Both the position numbers and the translations under genes were made by a program. Source: Rhodococcus sp. (in: high G+C Gram-positive bacteria) (lineage in GTDB: Bacteria; Actinomycetota; Actinomycetes; Mycobacteriales; Mycobacteriaceae). From it: a stretch of DNA of 39,844 bases. This document shows positions 16,414 to 24,275 of the stretch, in pieces. The notes under the pieces were generated by a model. The model had not been told where the DNA came from and made no database searches. It saw nothing but the letters and a program-made list of their open reading frames with translations. The DNA lies in the NCBI RefSeq assembly GCF_023264675.1, contig NZ_JAHFVG010000052.1, positions 1 through 39,844 on the forward strand, read 5' to 3'. How positions within the stretch are numbered: position 1 is the stretch's first letter; each line of letters begins with the position of its first letter.

Positions 16414-17621
16414 GTGGGCACCGCGGTGACGCTTCCGGGCTCGACGATGTGCAGGGTGTCGAACCGCTCGCACAGCTCACCTGCCTTCGCGTGCCGGAAC
16501 CAGATGCGGTCACCGATCTCGATCCCCTCACCCGCCACCGGCGTCTGGACCTCTCCTGCCCCCTCGTTGCGCAGCAGCTTCAGGCCGCCGCGAATCATTC
16601 CGCGCAACGCCGTCGACGCCGCAACCGGCGACGGGGCACGGGACTTGGACGTCGGACCCGACGCGATGTAGCCACCACCGAATGCTGTCGCGACCGATGG
16701 AGTGGGCTTACGAACCACCGGCAACGCGAAGTACAGCGCCGGCCGGGGAGTGAAGGCGCGGTAGCGATCGAAGAGGGTCGGCGCGAACAAGCCCGACCCG
16801 GCCGTGACCTCGGTAACCGACGGGTCGGCCGAGCTGATTTCCAGCGATCCCGTTCCGCCGCTGTTCACGATCTCCAGCGCACCGACCACCGCGGTGACCG
16901 CGTCGACCACGGCAGTTCGGCGCGTGCGAAGTTCCGACGCCGATGCCTTCTTCACCAGTTCGACGGCGACGCTCGAATCCGGCAAGCCGGCGATCTGAGC
17001 CTCGTAGAACATGACGCCGACCACCCGAAACCCCTTGTCCTTGGCGACGCGAGCGAACGCGGCCACCTGATCCGGTTCGCGCAGCGGTGACCTACGTACA
17101 CCGAGATGAACCGGCCCGATTCGCAGCGAGGCGTCGACGTCGATACAGACACGGGGCTTCACGAGATCCGAACCCGCAGCGTCTCTGATCAGGTCGAGAT
17201 GAGCGACATCGTCGACCATCAAGGTGATGCGGCCCGACAACACCCGGTCGGAGGTGATTGCGGCAAGTGCCGCCTTGTCCACCGTCGGGTAGCCCATCAG
17301 AACATCCTGGGCGCCCAGGCCTGCGAGCCAGATCGCCTCGGCGGGAGAATACGTCATGATTCCCCGGAACCCCTGCGCTGCAGTCAGTTCCGAACCGAGG
17401 ACTCGCTCGAGAACAGCGCGGGAACGCACCGACTTGCTCGCCACCCGCACCGGCGTCCCGTTGCCGCGTCGCACCAGATCCTCGGCGTTGGCCTCCAGGG
17501 CCTGCGCGTCCACTGCGGCGAACGGAGGCTCGAGATGCGCGGTCTGCTCGGCGATGCGGCCGAGTGCCGAGGAATCGGGAGCAGGCGAGACTGGCGAGAT
17601 GTGACCGAGTAGTGACGTCAC
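16383..17621 (-). CDS. PLP-dependent amino-acid deaminase/aldolase (alanine racemase N-terminal fold)
   Basis: A 412-residue protein of the D-threonine aldolase/D-serine dehydratase-like group, fold type III. The PLP lysine is expected in PVRVASKSVRS near residues 57-65. Other fold motifs are QGFRGIMTYSPAEA, VCIDVDASLRIG, FRVVGVMFYEAQIAG, and the phosphate-binding NSGGTGS. The C-terminal part ends in EIGDRIWFRHAKAGELCERF, where D-threonine aldolase-like enzymes have a metal-site His and Cys. The GTG start at 17621 has AAGGAAG ten bases upstream. The usual reaction is cleavage or dehydration of a D-beta-hydroxy amino acid; the exact one is unknown. A TetR gene 73 bases upstream reads the same way. 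Confidence 0.85.
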   Translation of the reverse strand: MTSLLGHISPVSPAPDSSALGRIAEQTAHLEPPFAAVDAQALEANAEDLVRRGNGTPVRVASKSVRSRAVLERVLGSELTAAQGFRGIMTYSPAEAIWLAGLGAQDVLMGYPTVDKAALAAITSDRVLSGRITLMVDDVAHLDLIRDAAGSDLVKPRVCIDVDASLRIGPVHLGVRRSPLREPDQVAAFARVAKDKGFRVVGVMFYEAQIAGLPDSSVAVELVKKASASELRTRRTAVVDAVTAVVGALEIVNSGGTGSLEISSADPSVTEVTAGSGLFAPTLFDRYRAFTPRPALYFALPVVRKPTPSVATAFGGGYIASGPTSKSRAPSPVAASTALRGMIRGGLKLLRNEGAGEVQTPVAGEGIEIGDRIWFRHAKAGELCERFDTLHIVEPGSVTAVPTYRGEGKAFG

Positions 17622-17694
17622 TTCAGCTGTACTTCCTTAGGTCGTTGCGCGGACGATCCGGTGCCCATCAGTCAATCATCTGGACACGAATTCG

Positions 17695-18333
17695 TCAGAT
17701 CTCGACGGCCTTCGACGCGATCAACCCGGACAGATCGTCGAGGGCTGCGATGACGGCCATGTCGTCACGGTCGACGAGCCACCGCAGTATCAACCCGTCG
17801 ACGGTCGCCATCCCGAATCGAGCAACGGCGTCGATGGGTTCGAGCCACCGTGTTCCGGTCTGCCTGGCGCACATCTCGAAATACTCACGCGACTCCGTGT
17901 CGCGGATCCGGTACTGGCCGCTCGCGATGGCAGCGGCGTTCGCGGAGCCGAGAGCGCGGTGCCGCAGCAGGTATGTCTTGATCTCGTAGGACAACAGTTG
18001 ACGGTCGGCGGTCCGTTCGACGAGTGGCCAGATCGCCGTGAGACCGCTGTGGATCAGCATGCGAAGGCCGCGGATTCCCGGAAGAACCTGATCCGCGCGG
18101 AACGAGGTATGCAGCGCCGCCGTCACATCGACGATGAGACCCTCCCCCATGGCAGTGACGAGAGCTTCCTTCGACTCGAAGCAGTAGTACACCGCCCCGC
18201 GCGCCACCCCGGCTTCCTCCGCCACACCGCTGACCGTCAGCGCCTCGATACCCAGACGCTCCGCACGATCGAGCGCCGCCGCGACCAGATGCGCGCGACG
18301 TGCGTCCACAGCCAGCCGGGTCTGCATGGGCAT
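17695..18333 (-). CDS. TetR family transcriptional regulator
   Basis: A 212-residue TetR-type repressor. The N-terminal helix-turn-helix is at about residues 15-60 (LTVSGVAEEAGVARGAVYYCFESKEALV), followed by an all-helical ligand domain without recognisable specificity. The likely start is MPMQTRLAV; a second ATG two codons later is possible, and TAGTAT just upstream on this strand could be a -10 box. It is divergent from the aldonolactone oxidase gene, with 73 bases between start codons, and lies just before the PLP enzyme. Control of both sides of this small cluster is the simplest inference. Confidence 0.88.
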   Translation of the reverse strand: MPMQTRLAVDARRAHLVAAALDRAERLGIEALTVSGVAEEAGVARGAVYYCFESKEALVTAMGEGLIVDVTAALHTSFRADQVLPGIRGLRMLIHSGLTAIWPLVERTADRQLLSYEIKTYLLRHRALGSANAAAIASGQYRIRDTESREYFEMCARQTGTRWLEPIDAVARFGMATVDGLILRWLVDRDDMAVIAALDDLSGLIASKAVEI

Positions 18334-18370
18334 AGATACTAGGCGCGTCCCGGCCGCCGTGGAACGGGAA

Positions 18371-18400
18371 TTGACCGTGCCGGAGGAGCGCATCCATAGT
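18371..18400 (+). promoter_or_regulatory. Candidate promoter of the aldonolactone oxidase gene, leaderless
   Basis: TTGACC (18371-18376) and CATAGT (18395-18400) are 18 bases apart, a fair sigma-70-type match. The expected start of transcription falls at about 18406-18408, that is, on the ATG at 18407. This would give a leaderless mRNA, common in actinobacteria. Position and sequence are read directly; function is inferred. Confidence 0.45.
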
Positions 18401-18406
18401 GGAGCG

Positions 18407-19750
18407 ATGACGGGGACCGAGTGGCGCAATTGGGCAGGCAATCAGATCGCACACCCGGCCGAATACGTCGAACCCAGGTCCGTCGACGAACTGCGAGCTC
18501 TGGTGGCGCGCGCCGAGCGGACTGTCAAATGCGTTGGAGCCGGTCATTCGTTCACCTCCATTGCCGTCACCGACGGCATCCAGGTCGGTCTGGACCGGTT
18601 GAGCGGCATCGAATCGGTGATTCCAGGCGACGACGGGTCTGCCCTGGTGACGGTCCTGGCCGGCACACGCCTGCGGGAACTGACAGCGTCACTGTGGGAA
18701 CGCGGCCTCGCGATGACCAACCTCGGCGACATCGACGAACAGTCGATCGCGGGCGCAATCTCCACGGGCACGCACGGGACCGGCGCTCGCTTCGGCGGCA
18801 TCTCCACCCAGGTGCGTGGGCTGAAGATTCTGACGGCGGACGGAACAACTCTCACGTGTTCACGCGAGGAGAACCCCGATGTGTTCGACGCCGCCCGCGT
18901 CGGCCTCGGGGCCCTCGGCATCATCACCCACGTAAGCCTGCATTGCGTACCGGCATTCGCGCTGCACGCCGTCGAAGCACCGGCGTCGCTGAGCCGGACA
19001 CTCGCCGAACTCGACGACACAGTGTCCGCGGTCGACCACTTCGAGTTCTACTGGTTCCCGCACACCGACCGCGTGCTGACCAAGACCAACACCAGACTCC
19101 CGGCGGACAGCCCCCTTGCACCGCTGGGCCGCATCAGGGCGTACATCGACGACGACCTGCTCTCGAACACGGCGTTCGAGGCGATCAACCGCGTCGTCAC
19201 CCGGTTTCCCGCAGCCATACCGCGAGTGAACACGTTCTCCGCCAGGGCGCTGTCCGCACGGGAGTTCACCGACCGCAGCTACCGCGTCTTCGCGTCCTCG
19301 CGCACCGTCAAGTTCCGCGAGATGGAGTACGCGGTCCCCGCGGAGGCGATCACCTACGTCCTGCGCGAGGTCGACCGCTGGCTCGAATCGTCCGGATTCG
19401 CGGTGGCATTCCCCGTCGAGGTCAGATTCGCCGCGGCCGACGACATCTGGCTGTCCACCGCCTACGGCCGTGCGAGCGCCTATATCGCAGTCCACCAGTA
19501 CCACCGGCGTGATCATCGGGAGTACTTCGACGCCGTCGAAGCCATCGCGCGGAGTGTGGGAGGCAGGCCGCACTGGGGCAAGCTGCACTCCATGACCGCC
19601 GCGGACCTGACGGGCGCCTATGAACACTTCGACGACTTCTGTGCTGTGCGTGAGAGCCTCGACCCCGACAGATTGTTCGGAAACGACTATCTGGGAACAG
19701 TTCTCGGCGAGAAATCCGGTCCGGCCGCGAGGCCGCCTATCGTGGAGTGA
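18407..19750 (+). CDS. L-gulono/D-arabinono-1,4-lactone oxidoreductase, Rv1771-like
   Basis: A 447-residue FAD enzyme of the vanillyl-alcohol-oxidase/aldonolactone oxidase family. The PCMH-type FAD domain has VGAGHSFTSIAVTDG near residues 45-60; the His of GHSF is the usual covalent FAD attachment. Next come NLGDIDEQSIAGAISTGTHGTG and the D-arabinono-lactone oxidase domain with FREMEYAVP, PVEVRFAAADD, STAYGR and HWGKLHS. Sequence order and length closely follow Mycobacterium tuberculosis Rv1771, which oxidises L-gulono-1,4-lactone and uses cytochrome c rather than oxygen. I start at the ATG giving MTGTEWRNWAGN, which fits the family. The stop overlaps the next gene (TGATG). Confidence 0.88.
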   Translation: MTGTEWRNWAGNQIAHPAEYVEPRSVDELRALVARAERTVKCVGAGHSFTSIAVTDGIQVGLDRLSGIESVIPGDDGSALVTVLAGTRLRELTASLWERGLAMTNLGDIDEQSIAGAISTGTHGTGARFGGISTQVRGLKILTADGTTLTCSREENPDVFDAARVGLGALGIITHVSLHCVPAFALHAVEAPASLSRTLAELDDTVSAVDHFEFYWFPHTDRVLTKTNTRLPADSPLAPLGRIRAYIDDDLLSNTAFEAINRVVTRFPAAIPRVNTFSARALSAREFTDRSYRVFASSRTVKFREMEYAVPAEAITYVLREVDRWLESSGFAVAFPVEVRFAAADDIWLSTAYGRASAYIAVHQYHRRDHREYFDAVEAIARSVGGRPHWGKLHSMTAADLTGAYEHFDDFCAVRESLDPDRLFGNDYLGTVLGEKSGPAARPPIVE

Positions 19751-21252
19751 TGCTTGCTGGAACCATAGGAAAACGCGCACTCGCCGGGATCATCGCTGCA
19801 GGGGTGATCCTCGGGGTAGGCGAACTCGTCTCGGTACCGTTCGGCGCCAACTCCTCGCCGTTCTACGCCGTCGGATCGGCAGTGGTCGACAACACCCCCG
19901 AAGCGGTGCGCGAATGGGCCATCGGCACCTTCGGCACGTCGGACAAGACCGCGCTCTTCGTCGGCATGGCCCTGGTCATCGCCCTGATCGCCGCGGGCGC
20001 CGGGCTCCTGCGTCGCCCCCTCGGCGCGGTGCTGTTCGGAACACTCGGCGCCATCGGGGTGCTCGCCGCCGTCACCCGTTCCACCGCGACACCGTTTGCC
20101 GCGCTTCCGACGATCGTCGGCGTTGCCGTCGGAATCGTCGTACTGCACGCGCTGATCCGCACCACCGAACCGGCCGACGCCGCGGCAGGAATGAACCGTC
20201 GCAGCTTCCTCGGCCTCGCTGTCGCCGCCGGGGTCGTCGCTGTCGCCGCGGGAACCGCCGGTCGACTCATCTCGCAGGCACGCGACATCACCGCGAACCG
20301 CCTCGGCTTCGCGCTCCCCACGCCGATGCCGCAGACACCCATTCCGGAGGGAGCCGATCTACGGATCGACGGGCTCTCGTCGTACATCACGCCGAACGAC
20401 GATTTCTACCGGATCGACACCGCGCTCGTGGTGCCGCAGGTCTCGTCGGAGACCTGGTCGTTGCGGATCCACGGAATGGTCGATCGTGAACTCGAGATCA
20501 CCTTCGACGATCTCGCGGCGAGGCAGGCAGTGGAGCGAACCGTGACACTGACGTGCGTGTCCAACATCGTCGGCGGCGACCTCGTCGGCAACGCCACGTG
20601 GATCGGCTACCCGCTCAAGGACATTCTCGAAGAAGCAGGCATTCAGGACGGCGCGGACATGGCACTCTCGTCGAGCCATGACGCCTTCACTGCAGGCACA
20701 CCGCTCGACGTGCTGCTCGACGGCCGCGACGCCCTGCTGGCCGTCGGAATGAACGGCCAACCACTGCCGGTGGAGCACGGATATCCCGCACGCCTGGTCG
20801 TACCAGGCCTCTACGGCTACGTCTCGGCGACCAAATGGATCACCGACATCGAGATCACCCGGTTCGACAAAGTCACCGCCTACTGGACCGACCGAGGGTG
20901 GGGCGCGCTAGGCCCCATCAAGACAGCCGCCCGAATCGACACACCGCGATCCGGTGGCGACGTCGCCGCGGGCACGGTCGTCATCGCGGGCGTCGCATGG
21001 AGGCAGCACACCGGAATCTCCGGCGTCGACATTCAGATCGACGACGGCAACTGGGTGCCCGCGACCCTGTCCGAGGAATACTCCGCGGACACCTGGCGGC
21101 AGTGGACCTATCAGTGGGACGCTGCTCCCGGCGACCACACCATCCGCGCCCGTGCCGCCGACGGCAACGGAGACATCCAGACATCGATCACTGCGGACAC
21201 CGTCCCCGACGGCGCAACGGGCTACCCGAAAGCGTTCGTCACGGTCAGTTGA
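19750..21252 (+). CDS. Membrane-anchored molybdopterin-dependent oxidoreductase (sulfite oxidase fold)
   Basis: A 500-residue protein in two parts. Residues 1-145 hold about four hydrophobic spans. At about 148 is a twin-arginine-like motif, NRRSFLGL, followed by another hydrophobic stretch. From about 200 onward is a sulfite-oxidase-type Moco domain with the molybdenum-ligand Cys269 in TLTCVSN, then GNATWIGYPLKDIL, GYPARLVVPGLYGY and KWITDIE. An Ig-like Mo-co dimerisation domain follows (VVIAGVAWRQHTGISGVDIQIDDG). The catalytic domain should face outside the membrane. The ATG overlaps the oxidase stop; GTG at 19747 is an alternative. Substrate unknown. The 3' end overlaps the opposing deaminase gene by eight bases. 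Confidence 0.88.
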   Translation: MLAGTIGKRALAGIIAAGVILGVGELVSVPFGANSSPFYAVGSAVVDNTPEAVREWAIGTFGTSDKTALFVGMALVIALIAAGAGLLRRPLGAVLFGTLGAIGVLAAVTRSTATPFAALPTIVGVAVGIVVLHALIRTTEPADAAAGMNRRSFLGLAVAAGVVAVAAGTAGRLISQARDITANRLGFALPTPMPQTPIPEGADLRIDGLSSYITPNDDFYRIDTALVVPQVSSETWSLRIHGMVDRELEITFDDLAARQAVERTVTLTCVSNIVGGDLVGNATWIGYPLKDILEEAGIQDGADMALSSSHDAFTAGTPLDVLLDGRDALLAVGMNGQPLPVEHGYPARLVVPGLYGYVSATKWITDIEITRFDKVTAYWTDRGWGALGPIKTAARIDTPRSGGDVAAGTVVIAGVAWRQHTGISGVDIQIDDGNWVPATLSEEYSADTWRQWTYQWDAAPGDHTIRARAADGNGDIQTSITADTVPDGATGYPKAFVTVS

Positions 21253-22177
21253 ACGACGCCTTGATCGAATTGTCGTACAAGATCTCGCGCTCACGCGTCG
21301 TGAGACCGAGTTGGTCCGTCAACGCAGCGAAGTTGTCGTCCACGTACCCACCGAAATAGGCAGGGTCGTCGGAGTTGACGGTAACGACGAGTCCACGTTC
21401 GATCATCTGCCTGATGGGATGGTCGGTAAGGTTGTCGATCACCTTGAGCCGGACATTCGAGAACGGACACACCGTCAGCGGAATCTCCTCCTCGACAAGC
21501 CGATTCACCAAGGCATCGTCCTCGAGGCAGCGAACACCGTGGTCGATACGCTCGGCGCCGAGCAGATCGAGCGCCTCCCAGATGTACTCCGCCGGCCCTT
21601 CTTCGCCGGCATGCGCCACGACGTGAAGGCCTTCGGCCCGCGCCTTGGCGAACACGTCGACGAACAACGACGGCGGGAAGCCCGATTCCGCCGAGTCGAG
21701 ACCGAGGCCGATGATCGGCGCTTTCATCCGCAGGAGATCGTCGAGCAGCTTGTTCGCATGCAACACCGGCTTGTCGCGCAGAATCGAGGCGATCAGGCCA
21801 CTGGTGACTCCGAATTCGCGCTCGCTCGACGCCGCAGCGTCGGCCAATCCCTCTACGACGGCCTCCAGCGGCACACCCCGCGACGTGTGCGCCTGCGGGT
21901 CGAAGAAGATCTCGGCGTGCGTGACGCCACCGGCAGCAGCACGACGGAAATACGCGCGAGCAAGGTCCGCGAAATCCTCCGCCGTGCGCAGTACATCGGT
22001 GTTCGTGTAGTACAGATTCAGGAACGACTGCAGATCCGTGAACTCGTACAGCCCGCGCAGCTCGTCGATGTCCTTGTACGGCAGAGCGATCCCGTTGCGT
22101 TCGGCGAACTCGAAGATCTGCTCCGGCTCCAGCGAGCCTTCGATGTGCATGTGTAATTCGGCGAGCGGGGAATTCAT
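21245..22177 (-). CDS. Adenine deaminase (adenosine-deaminase fold), PA0148/Aah1-like
   Basis: A 310-residue metal-dependent amidohydrolase. HMHIEGSLEP holds zinc ligands His9 and His11. Later motifs are VVAHAGEEGPAEYIWEAL, ERIDHGVRC, PLTVCPFSNV and NSDDPAYFGGYV. The pattern HIEGSLEPE together with SDDPAYFGGY is typical of adenine deaminases (Pseudomonas PA0148, yeast Aah1) rather than adenosine deaminases, which usually have SLNTDDP. The probable reaction is adenine + water to hypoxanthine + ammonia, for purine salvage. It is somewhat shorter than the family average (about 320-345). The neighbouring crotonase gene reads the same way, 10 bases upstream, so they may share a transcript without an obvious shared function. 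Confidence 0.87.
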   Translation of the reverse strand: MNSPLAELHMHIEGSLEPEQIFEFAERNGIALPYKDIDELRGLYEFTDLQSFLNLYYTNTDVLRTAEDFADLARAYFRRAAAGGVTHAEIFFDPQAHTSRGVPLEAVVEGLADAAASSEREFGVTSGLIASILRDKPVLHANKLLDDLLRMKAPIIGLGLDSAESGFPPSLFVDVFAKARAEGLHVVAHAGEEGPAEYIWEALDLLGAERIDHGVRCLEDDALVNRLVEEEIPLTVCPFSNVRLKVIDNLTDHPIRQMIERGLVVTVNSDDPAYFGGYVDDNFAALTDQLGLTTREREILYDNSIKASFN

Positions 22178-22187
22178 CGTACGAATT

Positions 22188-22979
22188 CTACTTGCCGGTG
22201 TACGTCGCCTTACCCGGCCCGTTGGTCAAGAAACTCTGGACTGCGCCGCGAAGATCCTCGGTCTCGAACAGAGCGCCCGACACATCGGACGTGACCTCGT
22301 CCGCGTGCGCAATTCCGCCGGAACGCCACGCTTGGACGATCTGCTTGGTGGCAGCATGCGCAACCGTCGGGCCGTCGGCCAGGCGCTCGGTCAGTGCCTT
22401 CGCCGCAGCGTCGACATCGTCGTGAACCGCGTTGACCACTCCCCAGTCCTTCAGCGTCTGGGCGTCGTAGAGATCACCGGTCATGACGAGCTCGCGCGCC
22501 CGACCCGACCCGGCGCGTTCTGCGAGGCGCTGCGGGCCGCCCATCGACGGCGTCAACCCGACGACGATCTCCACCAGACCGAACTTCGCCTTCGGCCCGG
22601 CCAGAATGATGTCGCAGGCGAGGGAGATCTCGAACGCCGCGGTGAGGGTGAGCCCGTGAGCGGCGTAGATCACCGGGCACGGCAAAGCCTCGAGCGGATG
22701 CGCGATGTCGGCGAACAACTGACGCCACAGATCGGCGCCCTGCTGCGCGGACAAACCGTCGAACACATGGACATCGACACCCGCCGAGTTCACCTTGCCC
22801 TCCGAACGCAGCAGCACCGCTCGCGGAGGATTGGCCGTCAGGTCTGCGACGTTCGCCACCACGGCGTCGAACATCGCCTGGTCGAACAGATTGAGCGGGC
22901 CGTGATCGAAGGTCAGTACTGCGACCTCGGCTCCAGCGTCCGTCGAGTACCTGACAAGTGATGTGGGTTGGTCGGCCAT
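22188..22979 (-). CDS. Enoyl-CoA hydratase/isomerase family protein
   Basis: A 263-residue crotonase-fold protein. Alignment by eye to enoyl-CoA hydratase gives PVIYAAHGLTLTAAFEISLACDI at the place of the usual GYALGGGCELALACD, so the GGG of the oxyanion hole is T-A-A. The two usual catalytic Glu positions look filled (FGLVEIVVGL and RARELVMTGD). The substrate may differ from simple enoyl-CoA. The ATG giving MADQPTSL is the natural start. It is divergent from the acyl-CoA dehydrogenase gene with 87 bases between, which suggests shared control of a beta-oxidation-type pathway. Confidence 0.85.
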   Translation of the reverse strand: MADQPTSLVRYSTDAGAEVAVLTFDHGPLNLFDQAMFDAVVANVADLTANPPRAVLLRSEGKVNSAGVDVHVFDGLSAQQGADLWRQLFADIAHPLEALPCPVIYAAHGLTLTAAFEISLACDIILAGPKAKFGLVEIVVGLTPSMGGPQRLAERAGSGRARELVMTGDLYDAQTLKDWGVVNAVHDDVDAAAKALTERLADGPTVAHAATKQIVQAWRSGGIAHADEVTSDVSGALFETEDLRGAVQSFLTNGPGKATYTGK

Positions 22980-23066
22980 AGGTGCCAGAGTGCCATATGC
23001 TGCGTCAGGCCTTGTTACCGGCGAGTATTGTCCTGGGGCGAGTATCCGTAACCTGGAGGAACACAC
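22980..23066. promoter_or_regulatory. Divergent promoter region with a direct repeat
   Basis: This is the 87-base gap between the crotonase and acyl-CoA dehydrogenase genes. The 9-mer GGCGAGTAT occurs at 23020-23028 and again at 23037-23045, 17 bases apart on the same strand. GTTAC (23014) and GTAAC (23048) flank the pair. It is a possible operator for a fatty-acid-responsive regulator. GGAGG just before 23067 is the ribosome-binding site of the dehydrogenase. Confidence 0.4.
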
Positions 23067-24212
23067 ATGAAGCGCAGCCTGTTCGACGCGGACCACGACG
23101 CGTTCCGCGAATCCGTCCGTGAATTCGTCACCCGCTCGATCACGCCTCGCGAGGAGAAGCTCGTCGAGCAGCGCTTCATCGATCGCGACATCTGGCTCGA
23201 AGCGGGACGGAACGGATTCCTCGGCCTCGAGGTACCGGAGGAATACGGCGGCAGCGGCGCCGACGACTACCGCTTCAACGCCGTCCTCGGCGAGGAGCTC
23301 TCCCGTTCCAGCGCCGCCGTGGCGTCGTGCTTCGGGATCCACTACGACATCGTCGCGCCGTACCTCGTCAAGCTCACCACCCAGGAGCAGAAGAAGCGCT
23401 GGCTCCCTGGTTTCTGCAGCGGCGAGATTCTCACCGCGATCGCGATGACCGAGCCGTCCGGTGGCTCCGACCTCGCCGCTCTCAAGACAACGGCGGTCAA
23501 AGACGGCGACGACTACATCATCAACGGCTCGAAGACGTTCATCACCAACGGCAACAGCGCCGACCTCGTCATCGTCGCCACTCGTACGACCCCTGAGAAG
23601 AAGGCCAAGGGCATCACGCTCTTCGCCGTCGAGAACGGAACCGAAGGGTTTTCACGCGGACGCAAGCTCGACAAGGTCGGTCAGCCCGAATCCGACACGG
23701 CCGAGCTGTTCTTCGAGAACGTGCGAGTGCCCGCATCGAACATGATCGGCGAGTTCGACGGCGGCTTCATCCACATGATGCAGCTGCTTCCGCAGGAACG
23801 CATCAGCTGCTCGGTCGCCAACCTCGGACACGTGCGCCCGATCCTCGAGGACACGATTCAGTACGCGAAGGATCGCAAGGCATTCGGTCAGCAGATCGGT
23901 TCGCTGCAGTGGAACAAGTTCCTGCTCGCCGAGCTGATCACGAAACTCGATGTGGCACAGGCATACATCGACAACTGCATCGTCGCGCACGGCAAGGGAG
24001 AGCTCACCGCCATCGACGCCGCCAAGGCCAAGTGGTGGAGCTCGCAGGTTCAGAACGAGATTCTCGACCACTGTGTGCAGCTGCACGGCGGCTACGGATT
24101 CATGAACGAGTATCGCGCCGCTCGCGCGTGGAAAGACGCTCGTGTCACCAAGATCTGGGCCGGCTCGAACGAGATCATGAAGGAACTCATCGGCCGGGAT
24201 CTGGGCCTGTAG
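23067..24212 (+). CDS. Acyl-CoA dehydrogenase
   Basis: A 381-residue FAD-dependent acyl-CoA dehydrogenase for the first step of beta-oxidation or branched-chain acyl-CoA breakdown. Visible regions are an N-terminal helical domain, AMTEPSGGSDLAALKT (family signature 1), a beta domain with NGSKTFITNG, and the C-terminal QLHGGYGFMNEYRAARAWKDARV. At the position of the usual catalytic Glu of medium- and short-chain enzymes (EGT) it has Ala365 (KIWAGSNEIM). Instead, Glu244 in LPQERIS stands where long-chain and isovaleryl-CoA dehydrogenases keep their base. GGAGG precedes the ATG. A palindromic repeat follows the stop. Confidence 0.92.
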   Translation: MKRSLFDADHDAFRESVREFVTRSITPREEKLVEQRFIDRDIWLEAGRNGFLGLEVPEEYGGSGADDYRFNAVLGEELSRSSAAVASCFGIHYDIVAPYLVKLTTQEQKKRWLPGFCSGEILTAIAMTEPSGGSDLAALKTTAVKDGDDYIINGSKTFITNGNSADLVIVATRTTPEKKAKGITLFAVENGTEGFSRGRKLDKVGQPESDTAELFFENVRVPASNMIGEFDGGFIHMMQLLPQERISCSVANLGHVRPILEDTIQYAKDRKAFGQQIGSLQWNKFLLAELITKLDVAQAYIDNCIVAHGKGELTAIDAAKAKWWSSQVQNEILDHCVQLHGGYGFMNEYRAARAWKDARVTKIWAGSNEIMKELIGRDLGL

Positions 24213-24219
24213 GCGCCCG

Positions 24220-24265
24220 CATGTGAGTGCGAATACATGACCCTCTATGTATTCGCACTCACATG
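24220..24265. repeat. Palindromic repeat copy 2, probable bidirectional terminator
   Basis: The arms (24220-24238 and 24247-24265) are base-for-base the same 19-mer pair as at 3013-3058; the 8-base loop is gaccctct. Read on the opposite strand, the loop of copy 1 is gaccacct, six of eight bases the same, so the two copies seem to lie in opposite orientation. Again the element sits between convergent genes (acyl-CoA dehydrogenase and MFS efflux). Confidence 0.85.
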
Positions 24266-24275
24266 GGCCGGCTGC

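Noticed and set aside
18348..18369. TCCCG...CGGGA inverted repeat between tetR and the lactone oxidase gene as TetR operator
   Set aside because: Only five GC-rich bases per arm with a 12-base spacer, close to chance in this DNA; not reported as a site.
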